A DNA stretch of 64,000 nt, from NCBI RefSeq assembly GCF_014172405.1, contig NZ_WNXC01000009.1, forward strand, positions 209,982 through 273,981, in the 5' to 3' direction. Position numbers and translations under genes: made by a program. A model generated the notes under the pieces. It ran no database searches. It worked only from the letters and a program-made list of their open reading frames with translations, and was not told the origin of the DNA. The number at the start of each line of letters is the position of its first letter. Within the stretch, counting starts at the first letter, position 1. Positions 46,823 to 55,305 of the stretch are shown here, one piece after another. This DNA comes from Pedobacter gandavensis. Lineage in GTDB: Bacteria; Bacteroidota; Bacteroidia; Sphingobacteriales; Sphingobacteriaceae.

Positions 46823-47860
46823 ATGAATTTCGAAAATTTAATAACCAAAATTAAACAAACTCATACCAAGCTTAACAGTAAGGCTATTAGCCAGGTCAAT
46901 TATTATAACACCCTACGCAACTGGTTAATCGGTTATTTTATTGTAGAATTTGAACAACATGGAGAAGACCGTGCTACCTATGGAAATGCGGTATTAAAGA
47001 ATCTGGCAGGAAAACTTCTCCATATCAAAGGAATGTCAATGACAAACTTAAAGTTGTTCAGACAGTTTTATCAAGTCTATCCTGAAATTGGTCAGACACT
47101 GTCTGACCAATTGATTCGTAAAGAAGATTCGAAATCCGCTCTTAACCCTCAGGAATTACTGACCCAGCTTAATTTCTCACATTTCATTGAACTAATCCGA
47201 GTACAAGACGCTTTAAAACGAAATTTCTATGAAGTGGAAGCTATTAAAAATGCCTGGAAAGTACGAGATCTTGCCCGTGCCATTGATACCTTATTATTCG
47301 AACGAACAGGTTTATCAGTCAATAAGGACGTTGTCATTGCAAAGGTCAAAAACAATCAAAAGATTGAAATGGCAGATATGATCAAAAATCCATATCTGCT
47401 GGAGTTTTTAGGATTAGAGGAAAAGCCTGAATACACAGAACACGATTTGGAATCGGCCATTATTGGGCACCTCCAGAATTTCTTAACAGAAATGGGCAGG
47501 GGATTTTGCTTTGAGGCGAGACAAAAACGCATTACTTTTGACAATGTCCATTATCGCATAGACCTGGTATTTTACCATCGTATTTTAAAATCTCATATCC
47601 TTCTGGATTTAAAATTAGGTCCCTACGACCATGCTGATGCTGGTCAAATGAACCTCTACCTGAATTATTATCGCAAGCATGAAATGAGTGCAGGGGATAA
47701 TCCTCCTGTAGGTATTATTTTATGTGCCGATAAGAATGATGCCTTAGTTGAATACACCACAACTGGCTTACCCAATGAAGTCTTTGTCTCCAAATATCTG
47801 GTTCAGCTACCTAGCAAGGAGACCTTAGAATCATTCATCCGAAATGAAATGAATCATTAA
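46823..47860 (+). CDS. DUF1016/YhcG-type PDDEXK nuclease-domain protein
   Basis: 345 residues, cytoplasmic. N-terminal DUF1016 helical domain (about 1-165): LRNWLIGYFIVEFEQHGEDR, then YGNAVLKNLAGKL, LKLFRQFYQVYPEIGQTLSD, the NFSHFIELIRVQD motif and KNAWKVRDLARAIDTLLFER. C-terminal PDDEXK nuclease domain (about 205-345): acidic helix HDLESAIIGHLQNFLTEMG, FCFEARQKRITFDNVHYRID with the metal Asp, and HILLDLKLGPYDHADAGQMN, where the usual E-x-K is D-x-K. Proteins of this family are scattered, often horizontally moved, and linked to mobile-element or recombination functions. No restriction partner genes are nearby. The gene lies between two direct repeats made from the kinase 3' end, which suggests recent insertion. 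Confidence 0.93.
   Translation: MNFENLITKIKQTHTKLNSKAISQVNYYNTLRNWLIGYFIVEFEQHGEDRATYGNAVLKNLAGKLLHIKGMSMTNLKLFRQFYQVYPEIGQTLSDQLIRKEDSKSALNPQELLTQLNFSHFIELIRVQDALKRNFYEVEAIKNAWKVRDLARAIDTLLFERTGLSVNKDVVIAKVKNNQKIEMADMIKNPYLLEFLGLEEKPEYTEHDLESAIIGHLQNFLTEMGRGFCFEARQKRITFDNVHYRIDLVFYHRILKSHILLDLKLGPYDHADAGQMNLYLNYYRKHEMSAGDNPPVGIILCADKNDALVEYTTTGLPNEVFVSKYLVQLPSKETLESFIRNEMNH
47086..47112. repeat. 27-bp perfect palindrome inside the nuclease gene
   Basis: Two 13-bp arms, AATTGGTCAGACA and TGTCTGACCAATT, around a single C (47099). It encodes the end of the DUF1016 N-domain (EIGQTLSDQL). It may form a strong cruciform or mRNA hairpin within the coding region. Confidence 0.85.
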
Positions 47861-47888
47861 CAGTTACAACCAGAAGTTTGGCCCCCAT

Positions 47889-47950
47889 CTATCTATTTGC
47901 ACCATTTTTCAAGTTTATCCATCAAATCTTCCAGGCGAATAGGTTTACTA
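47889..47950. repeat. 62-bp direct repeat, right copy (kinase 3' end)
   Basis: The intact counterpart of 46579-46640, forming the last codons and stop of the hybrid histidine kinase gene. Confidence 0.9.
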
Positions 47951-50139
47951 ATATAATCGTCCATCCCAGCATCTAAACAATCTTGTTCATCCCCTTTTAG
48001 TGCATTGGCTGTTAAGGCAATAATAACCGGCTGTTTCAATTCCTTTTTTCTGATCAGTTGAGTTGCCTCTAAACCGTCCATTATCGGCATTTGCATGTCC
48101 ATTAAGATAATATCATAATCTTTTTTATGAACTGCCTCAATGGCCTCTTCTCCATTTCTCACCACATCGGGTTTATAACCCAATCGCTTAAGAATATTAA
48201 CGATTACCAATTGGTTTGTTAATTTATCTTCTGCTACCAGCAATTCGCAAGGATAATTTGTGGAGAAATCAGGAGACAATTTGTTGTGAAATACCTGTTC
48301 TTCTACTGTTGAATACCTTCTTATTTGCAATGCATTTGAGAGTTGTTTACTCAGAACATGTTGGCGGATAGGCTTTGTCATGACCGAATAAAACAGACCA
48401 CGTTGACGCTCTTCAAATTCTTCCCCAATAGAACTGATCAAAAGCACCGGAATAAATGGATAGCGTAGCTTCATCAACTTGGCCAGCATTACACCATCCA
48501 TTCCAGGCATTTGCATATCGGTAATCACTAAGTCAATTGCCGGATCAATAGACAGCACAGACAATGCCTCTTTAGCCGAACTGGCGGATATAGGTTGTAA
48601 GTTCCAATAGCTAAGCTGCTTAATTAAAATGGTCAGGCTTGTCTCATTATCATCAACAACCATTACCTTTTTACCAGCATGTTCAGTCAGGCTAGAGTTG
48701 GCGTATGGCAACAGTAACTTCGTTCCAATTTGCGTAAGCATCATAAATGAGAAGGTCGATCCCTGATCCAGCTGACTCACCACACTAATCTCGCCACCCA
48801 TCAGTTTGACCAGCTGTCCTGAAATTGCCAGTCCCAAGCCAGTACCACCATACTTACGGGTTGTAGAAGAATCAACCTGCGAAAAAGAATTAAACAAATT
48901 ATCCAATTTATCAGCCGCTATTCCAATACCTGTATCACGTACTGCAAATTTCAATTCGAACTGTCCATTTTGTAAAACATTTCCTACAGAAACTGCTACG
49001 AAAACCTCACCTTGCTCGGTAAATTTCATAGAATTTCCAACCAAATTTATCAATACCTGTCTTAGTCGTAGCTGATCACCAACAATTTGAGCAGGAACAT
49101 CTTCTTCTATATAATACAGTAAATCCAAATGAAGTTCAGCAGATTTAACTGCAAATATATCCAGGACATCTTCAATGCATTTACGCAAATTAAAATCTTC
49201 TGACTCTAATTCCATGTTGCCAGATTCTATTTTAGAAAAGTCCAGTATATCGTTGATCACATTAATCAATGATTCTCCGCAATTCGCAATTACATCTGCA
49301 AACAGATATTGTTCTTTATTCAAGTCAGTTTCCTTTAATAGCATCGCCATCCCCATTACCCCATTCATCGGACTGCGGATCTCATGACTCATGTTAGCCA
49401 GAAAGATACTTTTGGCCTGATTGGCCCGATCAGCCTCAGCTCTGGCTTTTTCCAATTCTAAATTAGATAGCTTAAGCTTCTCATTGGCGCTTTCCAAGAT
49501 CGCTTCATTCTGTTTCCGAATCGATGAGAGTTGAGCTTCTTTTTGTAGTTCGGCCATGGCTAAGGTCTGGGCTACCTGCTTTTCACTAGATTTCCTTAGT
49601 AAGTAGGCCCATAACCCACAGATAAAAAAAATCATGGCAGACAGCAATATATGAACTATAAAAGTCTGCAAATCAAAATTATCCAACTGTGTAAAATAGA
49701 TTCCAGTTACCCCACTATTTTGCAAATAGCCAAATAACGCATGGTGAACCATCACCACAATTAGCATCGGTATTTGTAATTTCCATTTCTCATAGGAAAT
49801 TAACAAAGTGCTGCCTATAAAGGCAAAGAAATGCATTTCGAATAATCCATGCATCTGGTAAATAAACTGTGCCATAAAAACACCCAGCACTGCACTTAAA
49901 ACGTATTGATAAAGATCGGATGATGGTAAAAAATGCTTCACGGAATAATAAGCCAGCAAGCAAAGACCACCTACTCCAAATGCAATTAACCAGGTATCAT
50001 AAAATTGCGCAAAGATAAGCCCTACAATGAAGTAACCCCATAAAAAGTAATTCATTAGATGATCTGTTCTTTCCTTAACACCCAAGAAAATCAGGCGGTT
50101 TTGGTGATCAGAATTAGTGATATGAGGATTCGAAATCAT
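47893..50139 (-). CDS. Hybrid histidine kinase with multi-helix membrane sensor and two receiver domains
   Basis: 748 residues. N-terminal membrane part with about six helices (residues 30-182) and no large periplasmic domain, so it probably senses a membrane or small diffusible signal. Coiled coil (about 185-240), then HisKA with His252 (LANMSHEIRSPMNGVMGMA), HATPase (about 355-475, DTGIGI and GGTGLGLAIS), a first receiver domain (490-605, phospho-Asp541 in TDMQMPGMDG) and a second receiver domain (632-745, Asp681 in MDMQMPIMDG). There is no DNA-binding output, so signalling passes to another protein (HPt or regulator) not in the window. A partial copy of its 3' end lies 1.3 kb downstream, past the nuclease gene. 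Confidence 0.95.
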   Translation of the reverse strand: MISNPHITNSDHQNRLIFLGVKERTDHLMNYFLWGYFIVGLIFAQFYDTWLIAFGVGGLCLLAYYSVKHFLPSSDLYQYVLSAVLGVFMAQFIYQMHGLFEMHFFAFIGSTLLISYEKWKLQIPMLIVVMVHHALFGYLQNSGVTGIYFTQLDNFDLQTFIVHILLSAMIFFICGLWAYLLRKSSEKQVAQTLAMAELQKEAQLSSIRKQNEAILESANEKLKLSNLELEKARAEADRANQAKSIFLANMSHEIRSPMNGVMGMAMLLKETDLNKEQYLFADVIANCGESLINVINDILDFSKIESGNMELESEDFNLRKCIEDVLDIFAVKSAELHLDLLYYIEEDVPAQIVGDQLRLRQVLINLVGNSMKFTEQGEVFVAVSVGNVLQNGQFELKFAVRDTGIGIAADKLDNLFNSFSQVDSSTTRKYGGTGLGLAISGQLVKLMGGEISVVSQLDQGSTFSFMMLTQIGTKLLLPYANSSLTEHAGKKVMVVDDNETSLTILIKQLSYWNLQPISASSAKEALSVLSIDPAIDLVITDMQMPGMDGVMLAKLMKLRYPFIPVLLISSIGEEFEERQRGLFYSVMTKPIRQHVLSKQLSNALQIRRYSTVEEQVFHNKLSPDFSTNYPCELLVAEDKLTNQLVIVNILKRLGYKPDVVRNGEEAIEAVHKKDYDIILMDMQMPIMDGLEATQLIRKKELKQPVIIALTANALKGDEQDCLDAGMDDYISKPIRLEDLMDKLEKWCK

Positions 50140-50166
50140 TGCTTAAATCAGTTCAAAAATTAATTA

Positions 50167-50757
50167 TTATTTACAGTCCGGCAAAGTACAACCATAGGAT
50201 TTTAGTGCTGCCTCACTGAAAACCAGATCAGTTTCTTTTTTCAACAAACCATTCAGTGCTATTTTTGCGAAGCTGGTTTTTTCATCTGTACAATAGCGAG
50301 TGGTGTTATAGTTACCCCTATAATATAAATGTTGCGCCTGATCTAATAAAACTGCCTGAGGAGTAGAATATACACCACAAGCTAGGGCAAGAGCTTTATC
50401 AAATAGAATAGGGATTTGGAGACCAAATTTATTTTGGATGGTTTCTGGAGTAAAAGATTTTGAACTCAATACCACTACTTTAAAATCAATACGATCGCCA
50501 TATTCTTTAACCAGTGATTTAAAATGCTTCATGTTAAATCGTGAACAAGGGCAGTCTGGATTAAAAAAATGGAGAAAAATAGGTTTACTATGGTTATTGT
50601 TTAAAGCTTCATTAACGATCAAATGCCCTGTCTCCGGTGATTTATAGTCTTTAGGAATTGGAGTTGGCAATTGGTAAATGATGTCGTTGTACCAAAACAG
50701 ATATCCAATGGCAGAAAACAACAATATTAGCCAAAAAAACACGAGCGCTTTTTTCAT
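50167..50757 (-). CDS. Membrane-anchored thioredoxin-like protein (CPCS motif)
   Basis: 196 residues from ATG 50757, chosen because MKKALVFFWLILLFSAIGYL makes a normal signal anchor; a start 17 codons upstream is possible but less likely. The periplasmic domain has the thioredoxin-type sequence PIFLHFFNPDCPCSRFNMKH, where CPCS replaces the usual CxxC, then YGDRIDFKVVVLSS, PILFDKALALACGVYSTPQA (cis-Pro region) and a C-terminal GCTLPDC. It resembles DUF6436/TlpA-type proteins. With only one active-site cysteine in the first motif it may act by a monothiol mechanism or in redox sensing; a partner cysteine could come from the C-terminal CxxxxC. Divergent from the TonB receptor gene. Confidence 0.8.
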   Translation of the reverse strand: MKKALVFFWLILLFSAIGYLFWYNDIIYQLPTPIPKDYKSPETGHLIVNEALNNNHSKPIFLHFFNPDCPCSRFNMKHFKSLVKEYGDRIDFKVVVLSSKSFTPETIQNKFGLQIPILFDKALALACGVYSTPQAVLLDQAQHLYYRGNYNTTRYCTDEKTSFAKIALNGLLKKETDLVFSEAALKSYGCTLPDCK

Positions 50758-50945
50758 ATTGAAATACAAAATAATGGTAAGTTGTGTTTGTAACACCAAT
50801 AACGTCATTTAATATAAAAAACAGAAGGAAATCTAAAACATATCGAAAAATTCTACAAAGAATATAAAGCAACAATTGCCGACTCTTATTATGAATCAGT
50901 CTAAATAAACATATATTTGCGGCGAATTCTTAATCAATATTAAAA

Positions 50946-53900
50946 GTGTTACAACTATTTCGTTCAGTTATTTTTAAAAACAGCGACTTAAACAGTTCAG
51001 TTTCTTGCTTTAACATAAAGGCATTTATAATCATTGCTTTTATTTTAACATCAGCAACTTCAGCCCTTGCCCAGTTTACCATTAGCGGAAAGGTTTTGAA
51101 CCGAAAAGATCGAAAACCAGTAGAATTTGCTACAGTTTCTATCCCTTTAAGCGGCATCTGGACTATGGCCGACGCAAATGGCAAGTTTGTGCTTAAAAAT
51201 GTGCCTGCAGGTGAGGTGAAATTGGCTGTCCAATATTTAGGTTTTGTAAAGATGGAGTATCAATACCTGCTAAATAAAAATCTTGATGTGCAACTATTAA
51301 TGGATGAGGACAACTTAACCCTGGATTTAGTAGAAATAAATGCAAAAAAAGGTACTGATCTGGCCACCTCCTATACTATGGACAGAAAGGCGCTCGATCA
51401 CTTGCAGATGCTCCAGGTTACCGACATCGCTAGTTTGTTGCCGGGAAGAAAAACGAATACCAGTCTACATTTAGCGACCACCGCGCCGCAGCGGATTAGC
51501 CTCAATGGCACGAGTTCGGAATTAGGGAATGCTACTTTTGGTGTTGGAATAGAGGTTGATGGAGTACGCATCACCAATAACTCCTTTAAGGATCCGACCA
51601 AAAGCCCAAACGTCGGTCCAGAAGGCCCGGATCTAAAAAACATCTCTACCACAAATATTGAATCAGTAGAGGTCATCACTGGTTTACCTTCCGTTGAGTA
51701 TGGAGATATGACCAATGGAATGGTCAAAATTAATAGCAGAAAAGGAGTTTCGCCTTACCTGATTGAAATGTCAACACGTCCAAACTCCAAGCTGGTTGCT
51801 TTGAGTAAAGGATTGAGCCTGGGAAAAGAAGCCGGGGTTTTAAATTTCAATGTGGAGCATACAAAATCTATATCAGATCTGGCTTCTCCTTACACTTCGT
51901 ATGATAGAAATAGCCTTTCATTGAACTATAACAATACATTCAATAAAAATAACAACCGTCCACTTACGCTCAATTTCGGTGTAACAGGTAATCTTGGTGG
52001 CTATGATTCAAAAACAGATCCTGATCTCAACGCTGACACCTATACCAAACAAAATGACAATGCGCTCAGGGCAAATTTTTCGGCAAAATGGTTATTGAAG
52101 TTACCATGGATTACCAGTTTGGATGCAAGCGGAACTTTAAATTACAACAATAAGTTAACTGAGGTCAGAACTTTACAGTCGACCACAGCTTCCCAGGCCT
52201 CTATCCGCACAAAAGAACAAGGGTATCATGTAGGGGAATTATACGATAACAACCCAAATGCTGCAATTATATTGATACCAAAGGGAATCTGGTATGAAAG
52301 TGAATTCAACGATAATAAATTCATCAATTACAATGGCCGTTTAAAAGCAAATTTGGCTAAAAAAATAGGTTTGTCGCACAACAACTTTATGCTGGGTGCC
52401 GACTATAGCGTAAGTGGGAACAATGGCCAGGGCCTTTATTATGACGATTTACGTTATGCCCCTACCTGGAGGCCTTATCCTTATAAAGATGAATCTTTCG
52501 TAAACAATTATGCATTTTTTGCTGAAGATGCACTGACGGTTCCCCTGGGAGAAAACACGCTGCAAATGGTAGCCGGAATTCGTTCTGAGATTACCGATAT
52601 TAAAGGATCCGAATATGGCTCCATCAGCAACTGGTCTCCCCGATTTAATGCAAAGTATTCATTCTGGACCGGAAAGAATCAATTGTTCAGTGATTTCAGT
52701 ATAAAGGCATCCTGGGGAAAAACCGTAAAGCTACCCGGTTTTGATGCACTTTACATTACGCCAGGCTATCGGGATATTTTAGCATTTTCCCCAGGTACCA
52801 ATGCCAATGGGGAAACCTATTATGCTTACTACACTCAGCAAAAAAATAGAATTTTTAATCCGGATCTAAAGTGGCAAAGCAATGAGCAAAAAGAAATTGC
52901 AGTTAACTTTAATCTAAAGGGCACCAGGGTGTACATTTCATTATCTGATGACTATACAAGAAATCCATATCAGTACAATGAGGATTATTCGGCTTACTTC
53001 TACAAATTCACCAGCCAGACTGATCTTCAGGGCTCAGCAATTCCTAGTGCAAACAGAATTTACAACATAGACAAAAATAGTGGTATCGTGACCGTAACTG
53101 ATAAAACAGGCGTACTTCCTGTGGAGCAGCTGAGTTATACCGATATGTATGGTTTCAATGGTAATGGCAAGTATGAAAATGGTTCGCCGGTATCCCGTAA
53201 AAACATCAACTGGATTATAGATTTTAAACGTATAGAAGCCTTAAAGACTTCCATTACCGTAGACGGTAACTACTATTTCTATAAAGGTCTGGAAAAAACG
53301 ATATCTGCTTATATGCCCAATTCAACCCAGAACATGGCCGATGGACGTCCTTACAAATACATTGGCTACTTTATTGGCGGCGGAACTGCGGCCAATGGTT
53401 CGATCAATAAATCGCTGAACATGAATTTTACGGTAACGACACACATCCCGGCGATCAGGTTAGTTGTTTCCGCCAGGTTAGAAGGATCGTTTTACAGATT
53501 TTCAAAGAACCTATCTGAAAGCGACCTGGGCACAAGAGCCTATGTTATTGATAGTAAAGAGAGTTATCTTCCTTCTGCTACTCAGCAAGATATTTATGGT
53601 GGCAATCGTTTTGTAGCCGTCTATCCAGACTATTATGTAGACTTTGGGGATTTGAATCATAAAATACCCTTTCTAGAGAAATTTACATGGGCGAAAGACA
53701 ATGATGTGGCACTGTATAATGAACTGGCCAAAATGGTCGTCAAGAGTAACACGAACTACTATTTTAATGAGAACAAAATTTCCAGTTATTATTCTGCCAA
53801 TCTTGCTGTAACCAAGGAAATAGGCAAATATGCCTCTCTATCATTTTTTGCCAATAACTTTTTCAACAATATGGCAAAGGTGAGATCTACCTGGTCGGGT

Positions 53901-53975
53901 GCTGAGTCTTCTTTATTCGGCAGCTCTTATATCCCGGCGTTTAATTATGGTACAACATTGAGGTTAAAATTTTAA
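50946..53975 (+). CDS. TonB-dependent receptor with carboxypeptidase-regulatory domain
   Basis: 1009 residues. Start appears to be GTG at 50946: the only in-frame start before the signal sequence (FNIKAFIIIAFILTSATSALA-Q), with an in-frame stop at 50931. Then a carboxypeptidase-regulatory-like domain (about 45-125, FTISGKVLNRKDRKPVEFAT), a plug (about 130-250, LQVTDIASLLPGRKT and VEVITGLPSVEYGDMTNGMV) and a barrel ending YGTTLRLKF. It is not a SusC protein: there is no VVVGYG box and no SusD follows. It is the first of three genes with DUF4876 and DUF6850 proteins at 19-bp and 6-bp gaps. Ligand unknown; metal or haem uptake is a reasonable guess but not shown. Confidence 0.93.
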   Translation: MLQLFRSVIFKNSDLNSSVSCFNIKAFIIIAFILTSATSALAQFTISGKVLNRKDRKPVEFATVSIPLSGIWTMADANGKFVLKNVPAGEVKLAVQYLGFVKMEYQYLLNKNLDVQLLMDEDNLTLDLVEINAKKGTDLATSYTMDRKALDHLQMLQVTDIASLLPGRKTNTSLHLATTAPQRISLNGTSSELGNATFGVGIEVDGVRITNNSFKDPTKSPNVGPEGPDLKNISTTNIESVEVITGLPSVEYGDMTNGMVKINSRKGVSPYLIEMSTRPNSKLVALSKGLSLGKEAGVLNFNVEHTKSISDLASPYTSYDRNSLSLNYNNTFNKNNNRPLTLNFGVTGNLGGYDSKTDPDLNADTYTKQNDNALRANFSAKWLLKLPWITSLDASGTLNYNNKLTEVRTLQSTTASQASIRTKEQGYHVGELYDNNPNAAIILIPKGIWYESEFNDNKFINYNGRLKANLAKKIGLSHNNFMLGADYSVSGNNGQGLYYDDLRYAPTWRPYPYKDESFVNNYAFFAEDALTVPLGENTLQMVAGIRSEITDIKGSEYGSISNWSPRFNAKYSFWTGKNQLFSDFSIKASWGKTVKLPGFDALYITPGYRDILAFSPGTNANGETYYAYYTQQKNRIFNPDLKWQSNEQKEIAVNFNLKGTRVYISLSDDYTRNPYQYNEDYSAYFYKFTSQTDLQGSAIPSANRIYNIDKNSGIVTVTDKTGVLPVEQLSYTDMYGFNGNGKYENGSPVSRKNINWIIDFKRIEALKTSITVDGNYYFYKGLEKTISAYMPNSTQNMADGRPYKYIGYFIGGGTAANGSINKSLNMNFTVTTHIPAIRLVVSARLEGSFYRFSKNLSESDLGTRAYVIDSKESYLPSATQQDIYGGNRFVAVYPDYYVDFGDLNHKIPFLEKFTWAKDNDVALYNELAKMVVKSNTNYYFNENKISSYYSANLAVTKEIGKYASLSFFANNFFNNMAKVRSTWSGAESSLFGSSYIPAFNYGTTLRLKF

Positions 53976-53994
53976 TTCATAGATCGAGAAAATA

Positions 53995-55299
53995 ATGAAG
54001 AAGATCATCCTGCTCGTAGCAATTGTGGTGCTTAGCATTTCCTGTAAAAAGGAAAAGTCCTTTGATTTACATCAAGTAACCGTACAACTGGAGTATCCTC
54101 AAGGTAGTACACTTACCGCCGTTGAAGGCGTTAAGGTGAAATTTACAGGGAAAGGAAGTGTTTTTGAAGGTAAAACTGATGCCCAGGGTAAGGTTAGCCT
54201 TACCGTTCCTTCGGATGTTTATGACATTGCATCATCAGAAACCCGTAAAAGCGGTTCAAATGTCTATAATTACAATGCTTTAAATACCAATCAGGTTATT
54301 GTTAATAATTGGAAGGATGGAGATGTGATTACGATGAAGTTACAGGAATCTAAGTCTTCACAACTGGTCATAAAAGAGGTTTTTGTTGGCGGAACACCTT
54401 TTGATAATGGTTCAAGTACGTTTAATTATGACAGTTACATCATTATATATAACAACTCTGATTTCCCCAGCACTACAAATAATTTATGTATTGCAGCGAT
54501 TGGACCTGCAAATGCCCATGCCACCAATACATTCTACGGTATAGATGGCAAATTAATTTATGAGAATGAAGGCTATATACCTGCCTCAGGTGGTTTCTGG
54601 TATTTCACACAGCCTTTAACCCTTCAGCCCGGAGAACAAGCAGTAGTGGCCTTGTACCAGGCTGTAGACAATACACAAACGCACAGTAAATCAATCAATC
54701 TGGCAAATGCAAACTACTATGCGATGTACGATATGGCGAGTACTTATAAGAATACAACTTATTATAAATCTCCCTCTGCATTAATACCTACCAATCATTA
54801 TTTAAAGGCGGTGAGTTACAGTACAGGAAATGCCTGGACACCTGGAATATTGAGTCCTGGTGTATTTATTTTTGAACCGGAAGGAATTACTCCGGCAGCA
54901 CTAGGTTCTGATGCGGGCTATACTGTTCTTAGTTCCAATAAGAAAATCAAGGTAGAGTGGGTTCTAGATGGTATCGAATCTTATCTATTAAATAATCAGA
55001 ATAGCAAAAAACGTTTCTTACCAACGGTAGATGGCGGTTATGTTTATCACATGAATAAGATGGGGTACTCTATCTATAGGAATGTAGATAAAGAAGCGAC
55101 CTTGGCTATCCCCGAAAATGCAGGTAAAATCGTGTATGGTTATAATTTAGGAACGGTTGATATAGGCGGAAGTACAGATCCATCTGATATCAATGCAGAA
55201 GCGTCTATTAAAAATGGAGCACGCATTATTTATAAAGACTCAAACAATTCCAGTAACGATAACCACTTACGTTTAAAAGCATCCTTAAGTAACTATTAA
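53995..55299 (+). CDS. DUF4876-family surface lipoprotein
   Basis: 434 residues with a lipobox at Cys17 (VLSISC). An N-terminal Ig-like/carboxypeptidase-regulatory-like domain (about 25-125, VTVQLEYPQGSTLTAVEGVK, then TDAQGKVSLTVPSDVYDI) is followed by the DUF4876 region with SSQLVIKEVFVGGTPFDNGS, YDSYIIIYNNSDFPST, SGGFWYFTQPLTLQPGEQAV and a C-terminal NGARIIYKDSNNSSNDNHLR. It is encoded 19 bp after the TonB receptor and likely forms a surface lid or capture protein for it, in the way SusD serves SusC. That role is inference from gene order. Confidence 0.9.
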   Translation: MKKIILLVAIVVLSISCKKEKSFDLHQVTVQLEYPQGSTLTAVEGVKVKFTGKGSVFEGKTDAQGKVSLTVPSDVYDIASSETRKSGSNVYNYNALNTNQVIVNNWKDGDVITMKLQESKSSQLVIKEVFVGGTPFDNGSSTFNYDSYIIIYNNSDFPSTTNNLCIAAIGPANAHATNTFYGIDGKLIYENEGYIPASGGFWYFTQPLTLQPGEQAVVALYQAVDNTQTHSKSINLANANYYAMYDMASTYKNTTYYKSPSALIPTNHYLKAVSYSTGNAWTPGILSPGVFIFEPEGITPAALGSDAGYTVLSSNKKIKVEWVLDGIESYLLNNQNSKKRFLPTVDGGYVYHMNKMGYSIYRNVDKEATLAIPENAGKIVYGYNLGTVDIGGSTDPSDINAEASIKNGARIIYKDSNNSSNDNHLRLKASLSNY

Positions 55300-55305
55300 A
55301 GCCCA

